NCBI GenBank assembly: GCA_937907455.1
Contig: CALESQ010000120.1
Span: 1 to 64,000 of the forward strand
DNA: 64,000 bases
Source: an uncultured Caldilineales bacterium
GTDB lineage: Bacteria; Chloroflexota; Anaerolineae; JAAEKA01
Direction of reading: 5' to 3'
Every line of letters starts with the position of its first letter. Position 1 is the first letter of the stretch. Made by a program: the position numbers and the translations under genes. Shown in pieces: positions 16,810 to 24,935 of this stretch. The notes beneath the pieces are model-generated. The model searched no databases. It had not been told where the DNA came from and was given only the letters and a program-made list of their open reading frames with translations.

Positions 16810-17871
16810 TTGGCTACACAAGAAATCACTCTGTTTTTAGCTGCCCTGTTCGGCCTGGTTTCCTTTTTCTCGCCCTGCGTCTTGCCGTTGGTGCCGGTCT
16901 ATCTTGGCTACCTGACAGGCGCTGCCGTGGCGGGTGTGGATGCTCAAGGCAAGCTGGGGCGCTGGTTCACCTTCTCGCACGCGGCCGCGCTGGTGGCTGG
17001 CTTCACGCTGGTCTTCGTGGCGCTGGGCGCGCTGGGCGGCGCGTTGGGCCAAACCCTCAACCGCGCCGTGCCGGTGATCATCCGTGTGGGCGGTGTGATG
17101 CTGGTGGTGTTTGGCCTGCGCATCGCTCACATCACCTGGCCAAAACGACTTTGGCTGCTGCTGTCAGTGGTGGTAGCGTTGTTGGCCTATGCGGTCAACG
17201 TGCGCGAAACCAGCATCAACCGCCTGTTGCAGGCCATGTTGTTTGCTGTCATCACGCTGGCCGGTTTTGGTTGGCCGTTGGCAGGTCATGTTGCGCTGGG
17301 TGTGCTGGCCGGTGTATTGAATTTCATCACCATCTGGCAGGGTAGCGCGACGTTGGTCGGTGTGGCCGAGCTGGGCGCATTCACACCCACCGTCACCGCA
17401 CTGGCTGAAAGTGTGTTGATCGGCTTGTTGGTGGCGTGGGCCAGCCGTACCGATTTGTTCTACGTGGAAAAGCGCTTTGATCTTGGCCAGCAGCGTCGGC
17501 GGGGCTACGTCACATCGTTCCTCACCGGCATTGTCTTCGCCGCAGGCTGGACACCTTGTGTCGGCCCGATTCTGGCGGGCATTCTGGCTTTGGCTGCCAC
17601 CGAGCAAAGCATTGGCCGCGGGGCCTTGCTGCTGCTTTTCTACTCGCTGGGTCTGGCAATCCCCTTTCTGCTGGCGGGCTTGCTGTTCAACCAGTTGGGC
17701 CGGGTGTTGCCGCGCATCTATCGCCATTTGCCTGCCATCAGCCTCATCAGCGGGCTGCTGCTGGCGCTGGTGGGCGTAGTGATCTATACCGGCGGCTTGC
17801 AATTGGCTGCCACCCTGGTGCCGCAATTGGAGCTGGAAAGCTGGCTGCTGCGCGCGCTGGGCTTGGAATGA
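16810..17871 (+). CDS. CcdA/DsbD-like thiol-disulfide transporter with extra central membrane segment
   Basis: 353 residues from TTG 16810 (AGG 7 nt upstream); a TTG at 16795 is a weaker choice. The two half-motifs of CcdA, each with one redox Cys, are clear: FFSPCVLPLVPVYLGYLTG near residue 22 and GWTPCVGPILAGILALA near residue 246. CcdA carries electrons from cytosolic thioredoxin to periplasmic thiol-disulfide proteins such as CcmG/TlpA. Ordinary CcdA has about 220-240 residues; here about 110 extra, mostly hydrophobic residues lie between the halves (around residues 115-225). The downstream TlpA-like gene overlaps by 4 bp, supporting a redox couple. Confidence 0.85.
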   Translation: MATQEITLFLAALFGLVSFFSPCVLPLVPVYLGYLTGAAVAGVDAQGKLGRWFTFSHAAALVAGFTLVFVALGALGGALGQTLNRAVPVIIRVGGVMLVVFGLRIAHITWPKRLWLLLSVVVALLAYAVNVRETSINRLLQAMLFAVITLAGFGWPLAGHVALGVLAGVLNFITIWQGSATLVGVAELGAFTPTVTALAESVLIGLLVAWASRTDLFYVEKRFDLGQQRRRGYVTSFLTGIVFAAGWTPCVGPILAGILALAATEQSIGRGALLLLFYSLGLAIPFLLAGLLFNQLGRVLPRIYRHLPAISLISGLLLALVGVVIYTGGLQLAATLVPQLELESWLLRALGLE

Positions 17872-18449
17872 GGTGTATAGTGCAACGATCTCGATTGATG
17901 CTGCTTGTGCTGCTGATCAGCCTGCTGCTGGCCGCTTGCGGTGGCAAGAAGGCAGATCCCGAACTGGCTGCCACCGGCCTGAGCAACCTGGCGCAAGGCT
18001 CTACGCTTAACATCAACAACGCCGGGCGCGGTACTGCCCAAGGCCAACTGGCTCCTGATTTTTCCTTGCAGTTCGCCGATAGTAAAGTGAGCAAGCTGAG
18101 CGATTGGCAAGGCAAGCCGGTGATCCTTAACTTCTGGGCCACCTGGTGCCCTCCCTGCCGCGAGGAAATGCCCAGCTTTGTGGCTGCTCACAACGGCCAC
18201 CCCGATGAAGTAGTGATTGTAGCTGTGAACGCCGAGGAAACCGCCGCACAGGCCGCTGCGTTTGCCAGCAGCCACGCTATGACCTTTCCCGTGGTGCTGG
18301 ATGAGCGCGGTGACATTCAGCGGCTTTATAATGTGCGCGGCCTGCCCACCACCATTTTTATTGACCGCACCGGGCACATTGCCGGGGTGTGGACCGGTTT
18401 GCTGCCTCAGCCTCAGCTTGAGCAGGTTGTGCAGGACCTGGTGCAATAG
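17868..18449 (+). CDS. TlpA/ResA/CcmG-like thiol-disulfide lipoprotein
   Basis: 193 residues from the ATG that overlaps the ccdA-like stop (ATGA). The signal ends in LLLAACGGKK, a lipobox, so it should be tethered to the membrane. The thioredoxin fold has WATWCPPCREEMP with the WCPPC active site typical of ResA/CcmG and the cis-Pro loop RGLPTTIFID. It would reduce apocytochrome CxxCH cysteines using electrons from the CcdA-like protein. Confidence 0.92.
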   Translation: MRCIVQRSRLMLLVLLISLLLAACGGKKADPELAATGLSNLAQGSTLNINNAGRGTAQGQLAPDFSLQFADSKVSKLSDWQGKPVILNFWATWCPPCREEMPSFVAAHNGHPDEVVIVAVNAEETAAQAAAFASSHAMTFPVVLDERGDIQRLYNVRGLPTTIFIDRTGHIAGVWTGLLPQPQLEQVVQDLVQ

Positions 18450-18451
18450 CT

Positions 18452-18703
18452 GTGGCACTGGTTGTCACACTCTACAGCACTCCTGGCTGCACGCTGTGCC
18501 GTTACGCTCGCGAAGATCTGGAGCTGCTGGCTGCCGAGTTTCCCTTGCAACTGTGTGAGGTGGATGTGGCTGCCGACCGCGCGTTGGCAGCACGCTTCTT
18601 GCTTCATGTGCCCGTGATCGAGATTGCCCCGACCACGCTGCTGTTCGCACCAATTTCTCTGGCACAGCTTCGTGCTGCATTGCGTGATCTGCAAGCGGTT
18701 TAA
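18452..18703 (+). CDS. Glutaredoxin-like/DUF836 small thioredoxin-fold protein
   Basis: 83 residues from a GTG codon 2 nt after the tlpA-like stop. It starts LVVTLYSTPGCTLCRYARED, with a CxxC (Cys-Thr-Leu-Cys) at the first helix as in glutaredoxins and DUF836 proteins. VPVIEI supplies the cis-Pro position. Its place behind ccdA-like and tlpA-like genes suggests it feeds or drains cytosolic reducing power. No signal peptide is present. Confidence 0.8.
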   Translation: MALVVTLYSTPGCTLCRYAREDLELLAAEFPLQLCEVDVAADRALAARFLLHVPVIEIAPTTLLFAPISLAQLRAALRDLQAV

Positions 18704-18708
18704 TTTTC

Positions 18709-19368
18709 ATGCCTGTATCTCAATCCCGCCCGACCCCGCCCCGTGAGGACCGACTAAGCGCCTGGATGGATCGCCTGATCCTGGCTTTGGCGCGGCATTG
18801 GGTTGCGTTTTTCGCGATCATGCTGCTGCTGTATGCAGGGCTACCCTTTCTTGCGCCGGTGTTGATGCGCGTGGGGCTGCCGGGGCCAGCGCGTATAATC
18901 TACACCATTTACATGCCGGCCTGCCACCAGTTGCCTGATCGGTCTTATTTCCTCTTTGGCGAAAAAACAGTCTACACGCTGAGCGAGCTGGAGCAGGCCA
19001 ATGTCCTGCCGGGGGTATCGGTGTTGCAGCGTCGTCACTACATCGGCGACGAGACGTTGGGCTGGAAGGTGGCGCTGTGCGAGCGTGATGTGGCGATCTA
19101 TGCCATGATGCTGGTGATGGGGCTGATTTTTGCTGCGCTGAAGCGGCGTATCGCCAAGATTCCCGTATGGGTCTTTGTGGTGTTTGTCATTCCCATTGCC
19201 GTAGATGGCCTGAGCCAGTTGGCGGGGTTGCGTACCAGCAACTGGTGGTTGCGTAGTGTCACCGGCGCGCTGTTCGGTGCCGGGCTGGTGTGGCTGGCCT
19301 ATCCGCATCTGGACGAAGCCATGCACGACATTCGCCTGGGGCTGGAGCGGAAGAGGGGAAAGAGTTGA
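18709..19368 (+). CDS. DUF2085 membrane protein
   Basis: 219 residues with about four hydrophobic helices. It contains the DUF2085 hallmarks: MPACHQLPDRSYFLFG near residue 68 and a LCERDVAIYAMM block near residue 123, then PIAVDGLSQLAGLR. The conserved Cys, His and Arg residues suggest metal, heme or thiol chemistry in the membrane, but no function is established. It ends the ccm/thiol operon. Confidence 0.85.
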   Translation: MPVSQSRPTPPREDRLSAWMDRLILALARHWVAFFAIMLLLYAGLPFLAPVLMRVGLPGPARIIYTIYMPACHQLPDRSYFLFGEKTVYTLSELEQANVLPGVSVLQRRHYIGDETLGWKVALCERDVAIYAMMLVMGLIFAALKRRIAKIPVWVFVVFVIPIAVDGLSQLAGLRTSNWWLRSVTGALFGAGLVWLAYPHLDEAMHDIRLGLERKRGKS

Positions 19369-19400
19369 GTTTTAAAGGTTAAGCAGAAATAGTACACTTT

Positions 19401-19443
19401 AATTCTCCATTTCTCCATTCTCGTTTCTCAATTCTCCATTCCA
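19401..19443. repeat. Degenerate heptanucleotide repeat (ATTCTCC-type)
   Basis: Tandem C/T/A heptads of the type ATTCTCC, ending two bases before the -35 box of the rpsT promoter. Same style as the tract before purB. Confidence 0.7.
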
Positions 19444-19445
19444 AA

Positions 19446-19474
19446 TTGACATTTCTCGTCAACACAGGTATACT
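19446..19474 (+). promoter_or_regulatory. Sigma70-type promoter of rpsT
   Basis: TTGACA at 19446-19451, a 17-bp spacer, TATACT at 19469-19474. It leaves a leader of about 140 nt ahead of rpsT, long enough for autoregulation by S20. Confidence 0.85.
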
Positions 19475-19620
19475 CATTTGCTGTTGGCTGGCACTTGGGA
19501 TGCAAAACCATGGCCCGTTGCGCATTCCTCGTCCTCTCAAACGGTGCGAGCCAACGCTTGAAGACAAAGCCGGAGCTTGTCAGTATCTTTTAACGGTGTT
19601 GAAAAACACGGAGGACGTGC

Positions 19621-19893
19621 GTGGCTAACCACAAATCAGCTCTGAAGCGTATTCGTAGTTCGGAAAAGCGCCGCCAGCGCAATCGTATCGTGCGCGGTAG
19701 CACCCGCACCGCACTCAAGCGGGCGCGTGCCGGCATTGTCGGCCGCGACATGCAGGTGGCCGAAAGCGCGGTGCAGGATGCCGTGTCGGCATTGGACAAG
19801 GCGGTAGCCAAGGGCGTTATTCACAAGAACAACGCTGCCCGACGCAAATCACGCTTGATGCGCAAGCTGAACCAGGTCAAAGCGGCAGCGTAA
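19621..19893 (+). CDS. rpsT: 30S ribosomal protein S20
   Basis: 90 residues, very basic, from a GTG start with GGAGG (19610-19614) upstream. The N-terminus ANHKSALKRIRSSEKRRQRN is the S20 signature that binds 16S rRNA, and the C-terminal HKNNAARRKSRLMRKLN completes the family. It stands alone between its own promoter and terminator. Confidence 0.97.
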   Translation: MANHKSALKRIRSSEKRRQRNRIVRGSTRTALKRARAGIVGRDMQVAESAVQDAVSALDKAVAKGVIHKNNAARRKSRLMRKLNQVKAAA

Positions 19894-19927
19894 GCTGCAC
19901 TTTGCCAGGCCGGCAGCATCGCTTATC

Positions 19928-19961
19928 AAAAAAGGGAACCCGTTTTGCGGGTTCCCTTTTT
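19928..19961. terminator. Bidirectional Rho-independent terminator between rpsT and a convergent regulator gene
   Basis: A 13-bp stem (19930-19942 with 19948-19960) flanked by A-run and T-run, so it can serve both converging genes. Confidence 0.9.
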
Positions 19962-19990
19962 GTGTTGTTTTGCAGCAAGCGCACTGGTGT

Positions 19991-20692
19991 TCAGTCGGTG
20001 CTTTCTTCCGCTGTTTCGGCGCTGCCTGTCGCGTTGATTGGGTAAGGTTGAAAGGCATAGCCCATGCCGCGCTTGGTGCGGATATAAACCGGGTTCTTGG
20101 GATCTGGTTCAATCAGGCGGCGCAGCCAGCTCATGTGCACATCCAGCGTACGTGTATCTTCCAGATACGAGGTGTGCCATATTTCCTGCATGATTTGGTT
20201 GCGGCTGATGTAGCTGCCGGCGTGGTTCATCAGCAGCGCCAGCAGGCCGAATAGTTTGGCCGTCAGCCGCTCTTCACCCGACGGGCCAACAATGGTGCGC
20301 TCCACCAAATCAAGCACAAAGGGGCCTTTCACCAGCACTTGCCGTCGTTTGCTGGTCAGCGCCTCTTCGGTAACTTTCAGCAGCTTTTGCCAGGTGATCG
20401 GATGGAAAAGCACATAGTCGTAGCTGTAGCCGGTAGCGGTTTCGGTGTTGGTGACGAGTATAATTCGGGCGGTGGGAGCGTGCTGGCGCAGCGTGCGTGT
20501 CAGCGGCTCGGCTGAACTGCGCAGTGACATCGCATCCAGAATAATCACATCGGCTGCTATTTGCTCCATCTCGCGCAGGGCGCGTGTCAGGCTGGCCGCA
20601 AAGGCAATTTGCATATTGCCCAACAGCAACTGCCGCCACAACGGTGCGTAGGTATCCGGTTGTCGGCCAACAAAAAGAATATGCGTTGCCAT
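19991..20692 (-). CDS. OmpR/PhoB-type regulator with degenerate receiver domain
   Basis: 233 residues. The C-terminal half (about 125-220) is a clear winged-helix transcription regulator: LTAKLFGLLALLMNHAGSYI, RTLDVHMSWLRRLIE and IRTKRGMGYAF. The N-terminal half has the receiver pattern HILFVG...DVIILDA...IILVTN but lacks key residues. The usual acidic pair after the first strand is replaced by Val8-Gly9, and the invariant Lys of the K-P motif is replaced by His97; Asp53 remains. It is therefore probably a phosphorylation-independent pseudo-receiver regulator. No kinase gene lies nearby. A good promoter is visible at 20806-20778. Confidence 0.85.
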   Translation of the reverse strand: MATHILFVGRQPDTYAPLWRQLLLGNMQIAFAASLTRALREMEQIAADVIILDAMSLRSSAEPLTRTLRQHAPTARIILVTNTETATGYSYDYVLFHPITWQKLLKVTEEALTSKRRQVLVKGPFVLDLVERTIVGPSGEERLTAKLFGLLALLMNHAGSYISRNQIMQEIWHTSYLEDTRTLDVHMSWLRRLIEPDPKNPVYIRTKRGMGYAFQPYPINATGSAETAEESTD

Positions 20693-20777
20693 AACTGCCG
20701 GTCAAATCAAGATGATGAGATGGTGGCAAGGCCGCGGTGCTTTATCCGCCCCACGGGTCAATCGCCAAGGAGCGTGT

Positions 20778-20806
20778 ATTATACCGCCCATGACCTGCTT
20801 TGGCAA
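20778..20806 (-). promoter_or_regulatory. Sigma70-type promoter of the OmpR-type regulator
   Basis: Read on the minus strand: TTGCCA (20806-20801), a 17-bp spacer, perfect TATAAT (20783-20778). It lies 86 bp ahead of the ATG at 20692. Confidence 0.75.
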
Positions 20807-21182
20807 TCCGCGCTGCTCTTGGGTTGTCTATGAAACTCGCTTGAAACTGCAAAGCAGACAGCCCTGGTGATGCCCACTGCACGGTGGAGACTATGCTTTT
20901 GGCGGCCGGTTTTCGCTTGGGCTTTACGTGGCCGTATACCCGACTGCCCGCAAATTCGCTGGCTGCACTCTCACCGGGCAGAGCGGTGCGGCGCGTCGGT
21001 AGTGTGCGACTTTCGGTTGAATTACAAGAGCCGGACAATAAATGGTTGCGATTCAGAGAACGAAGCGCTCTCAGGCGCTCTCCGAAAGCCCCGGCAGGGG
21101 CTTCGTGGCTTGAGACACCGAATTCAATTCGGTGGCAACACATTTCAACCGAAATCCATACACAACCGGCGCGTCAAATCGG
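20807..21182. other. Non-coding gap upstream of the SWIM gene promoter
   Basis: No convincing gene is seen. Two compact hairpins occur: AAGCCCC/GGGGCTT near 21087-21105 and CACCGAAT/ATTCGGTG near 21117-21135. They may be processing or stability elements, but nothing ties them to a function. Confidence 0.4.
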
Positions 21183-21210
21183 TTGACAACAACGGCAAAA
21201 TAGGTATACT
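21183..21210 (+). promoter_or_regulatory. Sigma70-type promoter ahead of the SWIM protein leader
   Basis: TTGACA at 21183-21188, a 16-bp spacer, TATACT at 21205-21210. It starts a leader of about 210 nt before the SWIM ORF. Confidence 0.8.
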
Positions 21211-21267
21211 GCACTTGCCGACGTAGTCAATTCCGCTTTGATGCGTTTGCTCAGGAGATGCCCCGCT

Positions 21268-21318
21268 ATGCGTGTTTTAACCGTCATACCCCCTTTATCC
21301 CCTGGCGAGAACACCTGA
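21268..21318 (+). CDS. Candidate 16-residue leader peptide upstream of the SWIM protein
   Basis: ATG 21268 with AGGAG at 21253-21257 encodes MRVLTVIPPLSPGENT and stops at 21316-21318. The last codons and stop overlap the 5' arm of the terminator-like hairpin at 21308-21347. A ribosome at the stop would therefore block that hairpin. The Pro-Pro pair could slow translation. It may be a regulatory peptide; chance occurrence is possible. Confidence 0.4.
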   Translation: MRVLTVIPPLSPGENT

Positions 21319-21347
21319 ATGCCTGCGCGTTTTGGTGTTCTTTTTTT
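21308..21347 (+). terminator. Intrinsic terminator or attenuator in the SWIM gene leader
   Basis: An 8-bp stem AGAACACC (21308-21315) with GGTGTTCT (21334-21341), an 18-nt loop, and a run of seven T (21341-21347). It lies about 130 nt after the predicted transcription start and 80 nt before the SWIM ORF. It would give either a short RNA of about 130 nt or conditional read-through. Confidence 0.55.
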
Positions 21348-21428
21348 GAGCGAGTATTGCATCCCCGGTAGCCTTTCTTTCGTCCGAAGCAGCGAGCATC
21401 GGACAACTTTCACTCTTTGGAGGCCTGA

Positions 21429-21686
21429 ATGGACACAGGTTTGGTGAGTCGCATAACGAAAGCCAGACAGTATGCTCAAGAACGTGATCGCGTTGAGTTT
21501 ACCCGTTTCGAGGTAAACTTCAAGGGCGAACATAGCACCTATCTCGTCAGTTACGATCAAAGTAACTGGCATTGTACCTGTGAAGAAGCGATACGAACCG
21601 GTGTTTGCAGTCATATCATGGCAATGGAGCGCATTCTTGGCGAGTCGGTGCTGCCGGCCGCTATCAACAAGCCCATACCGGCCTAG
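21429..21686 (+). CDS. Small SWIM zinc-finger protein
   Basis: 85 residues with a strong TTTGGAGG site 7 nt upstream. The C-terminal half has a SWIM-type motif: CTCEEAIRTGVCSH, that is CxC, nine residues, then CxH, expected to bind zinc. The N-terminal part (RFEVNFKGEHSTYLVSYDQ) is the beta-hairpin that precedes the finger. Stand-alone SWIM proteins are thought to bind DNA or protein partners; none is known here. It has its own promoter, a structured leader and a strong terminator. Confidence 0.8.
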   Translation: MDTGLVSRITKARQYAQERDRVEFTRFEVNFKGEHSTYLVSYDQSNWHCTCEEAIRTGVCSHIMAMERILGESVLPAAINKPIPA

Positions 21687-21707
21687 CAAACTCCATCCTT
21701 TTGATGG

Positions 21708-21750
21708 ACAGGGCGGCAAGTCGGCAATACCGACTTGCCGCCCTGTTTTT
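21708..21750 (+). terminator. Rho-independent terminator of the SWIM gene
   Basis: A 17-bp perfect stem (21708-21724 with 21730-21746), 5-nt loop and T-run to 21750. Confidence 0.92.
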
Positions 21751-21773
21751 GTTAGCGTGCTGGTTCAATGAAC

Positions 21774-21802
21774 TTGGGAGCAGTTGGGGAATGGGTTATA
21801 AT
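21774..21802 (+). promoter_or_regulatory. Sigma70-type promoter of the flippase-like gene and ugd
   Basis: TTGGGA at 21774-21779, a 17-bp spacer, perfect TATAAT at 21797-21802. It is 133 bp ahead of the ATG at 21935. Confidence 0.7.
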
Positions 21803-21934
21803 GCAGGGGCATGGTTGCAGCAAAGCCGCAACCTATCAACCCTCAGGAGTGACCTCTCAGCGATGCATCATGCCGCTTGCGCTTAGCTCAAGAACCATCT
21901 TCGCGCGGCTGTCATCGTACACAGCTCTTAATCT

Positions 21935-22948
21935 ATGAAACAACGATGGTTTACCTTGCTGGGGTTTGGCGTTAGCGCCGTATTCCTGTATGTGACCTTG
22001 CGCAAACTCAATCTGCCTATCATGTGGCAGTGGGTCAAGCAGGCTGACTATATCTGGCTGCTGCCGGCAGTGGCCGTGTATATGGTTGCGGTGTGGGGAC
22101 GTACCTGGCGCTGGCACTATATGCTGCATCCCATTAAAGAGATCAGTTTGCGCCGGCTTTTTCCCGTGGTGTGCATCGGCTACATGGGCAACAACATCTT
22201 CCCCTTCCGGGCCGGTGAGGTGTTGCGCTCCTACGTGTTGAAACGTTCGGAGAATGTCAGCATGAGCGCCAGCCTGGCTACTGTGGTGGTTGAGCGGGTG
22301 TTCGATGGCCTGGTGATGCTGATGTTTGTCTTTTTTGCCTTGCCTTTTGCTCCCATCCCTGCCGATTTGCGTGGCTACGTGGTGGTTCCCAGCCTCCTCT
22401 TTTTCCTGGCCTTGCTGGTGTTTGTCTTCCTGGCTATGCAGCCTGATCGCGCTCAGCGCCTCTACCATGCCACCCTGCATCGGCTGCTGCCGGGCCGGCT
22501 GCAAACTGCCGCCGATGGCTTTGTGGGCCGTTTTTTGGAGGGTCTGCATTTCCTGCGCAGTGGTCGCGGTGTGCTGATGGTGTTCCTCACCTCGGTGTTT
22601 ATCTGGCTGGCCGAAACCACGAAGTATTGGATGATCATGCAGGCCTTTGTGCATTTGGGCAACGGTTTCCCGGTGGCCTTCTATGTGCTGATGTTGATGA
22701 ACGGCATTGTCAACCTGGCTACCACTGTGCCTTCGGCCCCTGGCTATGTGGGTACATTTGATACACCCGGCATCGAGGTCTTGCACGCCTATGGCGTAAA
22801 CTACGACCTGGCTGCCGGTTATACGCTGGTGCTGCATGTGGCGTTGTGGCTGCCCATCACCGCACTGGGCGCGTGGTATTTTCTGCGGGCTGGCCTTTCC
22901 TGGAGCGACGTGCAAACCGCCCGCGCCGAGCGCGCCGGGCAGGGTTAA
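21935..22948 (+). CDS. Lysylphosphatidylglycerol synthase TM region/UPF0104-like flippase
   Basis: 337-residue membrane protein with about eight hydrophobic helices. Family blocks include WGRTWRWHYML, YMGNNIFPFRAGEVLRSYVL and VVVERVFDGLVMLM, then SAPGYVGTFDTPG. These match the LPG_synthase_TM (PF03706) domain found in MprF flippases and in many stand-alone membrane proteins of glycolipid gene clusters. It lacks the soluble aminoacyl-transfer domain of MprF. The ugd gene follows after 18 bp, suggesting a role with a UDP-sugar-derived lipid. Confidence 0.88.
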   Translation: MKQRWFTLLGFGVSAVFLYVTLRKLNLPIMWQWVKQADYIWLLPAVAVYMVAVWGRTWRWHYMLHPIKEISLRRLFPVVCIGYMGNNIFPFRAGEVLRSYVLKRSENVSMSASLATVVVERVFDGLVMLMFVFFALPFAPIPADLRGYVVVPSLLFFLALLVFVFLAMQPDRAQRLYHATLHRLLPGRLQTAADGFVGRFLEGLHFLRSGRGVLMVFLTSVFIWLAETTKYWMIMQAFVHLGNGFPVAFYVLMLMNGIVNLATTVPSAPGYVGTFDTPGIEVLHAYGVNYDLAAGYTLVLHVALWLPITALGAWYFLRAGLSWSDVQTARAERAGQG

Positions 22949-22966
22949 ACAAAATCTGGAGGATCT

Positions 22967-24295
22967 ATGAAAACGATTTGTGTGGTCGGCACGGGCTATG
23001 TTGGTTTGGTTACCGGCACCTGTTTTGCCGATCTGGGCAACCGAGTAGTGTGCGTAGACATCAACGAAGAGAAGATTGCCATGCTGCGCGCCGGTAAAAT
23101 GCCCATCTATGAGCCTGGTTTGGAAGAAACGGTGGAGCGCAACGTGCGAGCCAACCGTCTGAGTTTTTCCTCGTCCTATGAAGAAGGGTTGGATGGCGCT
23201 GAGTTTGTCTTCATCGCAGTAGGCACGCCTTCCGGGGTAGATGGCGAGGCTGACTTGCGCTACGTGCGCATGGCTGCCGAGACCATTGCCCGCACCATGA
23301 CCGCACCGCTGATTATCATCAACAAAAGCACCGTGCCTGTAGGAACCGGCGACTGGGTCGCTGATATTATCTCGCACACCCAGCCCCAGCCGATTGATTT
23401 TGCCGTGGTGTCGAACCCTGAATTTCTGCGCGAAGGCTCGGCCATTGCCGATTTTCTCAACCCCGACCGCGTGGTGCTGGGGTCGCTCAACAAAGAAGCT
23501 GCCGAAAAGGTGGCGCAACTGCACCTGGCCCTGCGCGCGCCGATTGTGGTTACCGACCTGCGTACGGCCGAGATGATCAAATACGCATCAAATGCTTTTC
23601 TGGCTACCCGCATCTCCTTTATCAACGAAATTGCAGCGATTTGCGAGCAGCTCGGCGCAGATGTGAAGGAAGTGGCCGCGGGCATGGGCTATGATAAGCG
23701 CATTGGCCGCTATTTTCTGGATGCCGGTTTGGGCTACGGCGGTTCATGCTTCCCGAAGGATGTGTTGGCGCTGGAGCACATGGCATTGGTACACGGCACG
23801 CATCCCTCCTTGCTGCGGGCGGTGATGGATATTAACCGCGACCAGCGGCGCAAGGTGGTGCATCGCCTGCGTCAGGAATTGGGCCGCCTGCAAGACAAGC
23901 GCATCGGCCTGCTGGGGCTGGCTTTTAAGCCCAACACCGATGACATGCGCGAGGCTCCCGCGGTGGAAATCGGCAACTTGCTGCGTTCTGAGGGCGCGCA
24001 GATTGTGGGTTATGACCCCGTAGCCATGCACGTCGCCGCGCGCGAGCTGCCCGATTTGCAACTGGCCGAAGATCCTTACGATCTGGCGGCAAACGCTGAT
24101 GCCCTGGTGGTGTGTACCGAGTGGAACGAGTTTCGTCACCTGGATATGCCGCGCGTTCACCGCGCCATGCGCGTGCCGCTGATCTTCGACGGCCGCAACA
24201 TCTACGACCCCGACATCATGCTGGGGCACGGTTTTCGCTATCACGCGGTGGGCCGCAACCGTAACAAGAACGGTCAGAACGACGTGCAGTTTTAA
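22967..24295 (+). CDS. ugd: UDP-glucose 6-dehydrogenase
   Basis: 442 residues; GGAGG lies 7 nt upstream of the ATG. It oxidises UDP-glucose twice with NAD to UDP-glucuronate. The NAD site is [19 protein letters not shown] at the N-terminus; the catalytic cysteine lies in [14 protein letters not shown] near residue 262; [11 protein letters not shown] and [15 protein letters not shown] are further UDPGDH blocks. Size fits the family. It supplies uronic acid or downstream pentoses for envelope polymers. Confidence 0.96.
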   Translation: MKTICVVGTGYVGLVTGTCFADLGNRVVCVDINEEKIAMLRAGKMPIYEPGLEETVERNVRANRLSFSSSYEEGLDGAEFVFIAVGTPSGVDGEADLRYVRMAAETIARTMTAPLIIINKSTVPVGTGDWVADIISHTQPQPIDFAVVSNPEFLREGSAIADFLNPDRVVLGSLNKEAAEKVAQLHLALRAPIVVTDLRTAEMIKYASNAFLATRISFINEIAAICEQLGADVKEVAAGMGYDKRIGRYFLDAGLGYGGSCFPKDVLALEHMALVHGTHPSLLRAVMDINRDQRRKVVHRLRQELGRLQDKRIGLLGLAFKPNTDDMREAPAVEIGNLLRSEGAQIVGYDPVAMHVAARELPDLQLAEDPYDLAANADALVVCTEWNEFRHLDMPRVHRAMRVPLIFDGRNIYDPDIMLGHGFRYHAVGRNRNKNGQNDVQF

Positions 24296-24298
24296 GGT

Positions 24299-24375
24299 GA
24301 AAGACCACGAATTCAACGAACGGGGCGAACTTGCCTTCTGATTTCTTGTTTAATTCGTGGCCTTCTCTTTCAGCC
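24299..24375. repeat. Imperfect inverted repeat between ugd and acpS
   Basis: GAAAGACCACGAATT near 24299 is mirrored by AATTCGTGGCC...CTTTC near 24351-24372. It could fold into a long hairpin after ugd. It lacks a clean T-run. Confidence 0.55.
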
Positions 24376-24397
24376 GGATTGACCGGGATGAATTTTC

Positions 24398-24781
24398 ATG
24401 ATCACCATTGGCGTAGACATGGTTGAGGTAAGCCGCATCGAGCGCGCCCTGCAACGCTGGGGCGAGCGCTTCTTGCGCCGCGTTTACACCGATGCTGAGA
24501 TTGCCTATTGTGCCGGACGCACGCAATCGCTGGCCGCACGCTGGGCCGCTAAAGAGGCGGTGAGCAAGGCGTTGGGCACGGGCTGGGCCGCGCAGGCAGA
24601 ACACGAAGCCGGTTGGGTGGACTGGAACGAGATCGAGGTGGCGCGGCTGCCCTCCGGCCAGCCGATGGTGCAGTTGCACGGCAAGGCCGCGGCGCGCGCC
24701 GCGGCGCTGGGCCTTAGTGCCTGGCAGCTCAGCCTTTCTCACACGCCTGCCTATGCTGTCGCTATGGTGGTGGCAAGCTGA
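24398..24781 (+). CDS. acpS: Holo-[acyl-carrier-protein] synthase
   Basis: 127 residues. It transfers 4'-phosphopantetheine from CoA to the acyl carrier protein. The two magnesium-binding blocks are plain: IGVDMVEVSRIERAL at the N-terminus and RWAAKEAVSKALGTG near residue 45. The last block, WQLSLSHTPAYAVAMVVA, is also typical. The ribosome site is weak. Confidence 0.95.
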   Translation: MITIGVDMVEVSRIERALQRWGERFLRRVYTDAEIAYCAGRTQSLAARWAAKEAVSKALGTGWAAQAEHEAGWVDWNEIEVARLPSGQPMVQLHGKAAARAAALGLSAWQLSLSHTPAYAVAMVVAS

Positions 24782-24806
24782 GGGGCCTTTTTTCTTGATA
24801 GCAGAC

Positions 24807-24846
24807 AAAAAACGGGCCTTGCCGCATCCGGCAAGGCCCGTTTTTT
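24807..24846. terminator. Bidirectional terminator between acpS and the alpha-2-macroglobulin gene
   Basis: A 13-bp stem (24812-24824 with 24829-24841), tetraloop, A-run on one side and T-run on the other, serving both converging genes. Confidence 0.92.
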
Positions 24847-24935
24847 ATGGGGCGCTGCTGTGATGCTGCGGCCTTCCACGGCTTGCAGCATCATCCGCGC
24901 GGCATGGGCGCGCGGGGCAGCTCATTGCGCCAGTA

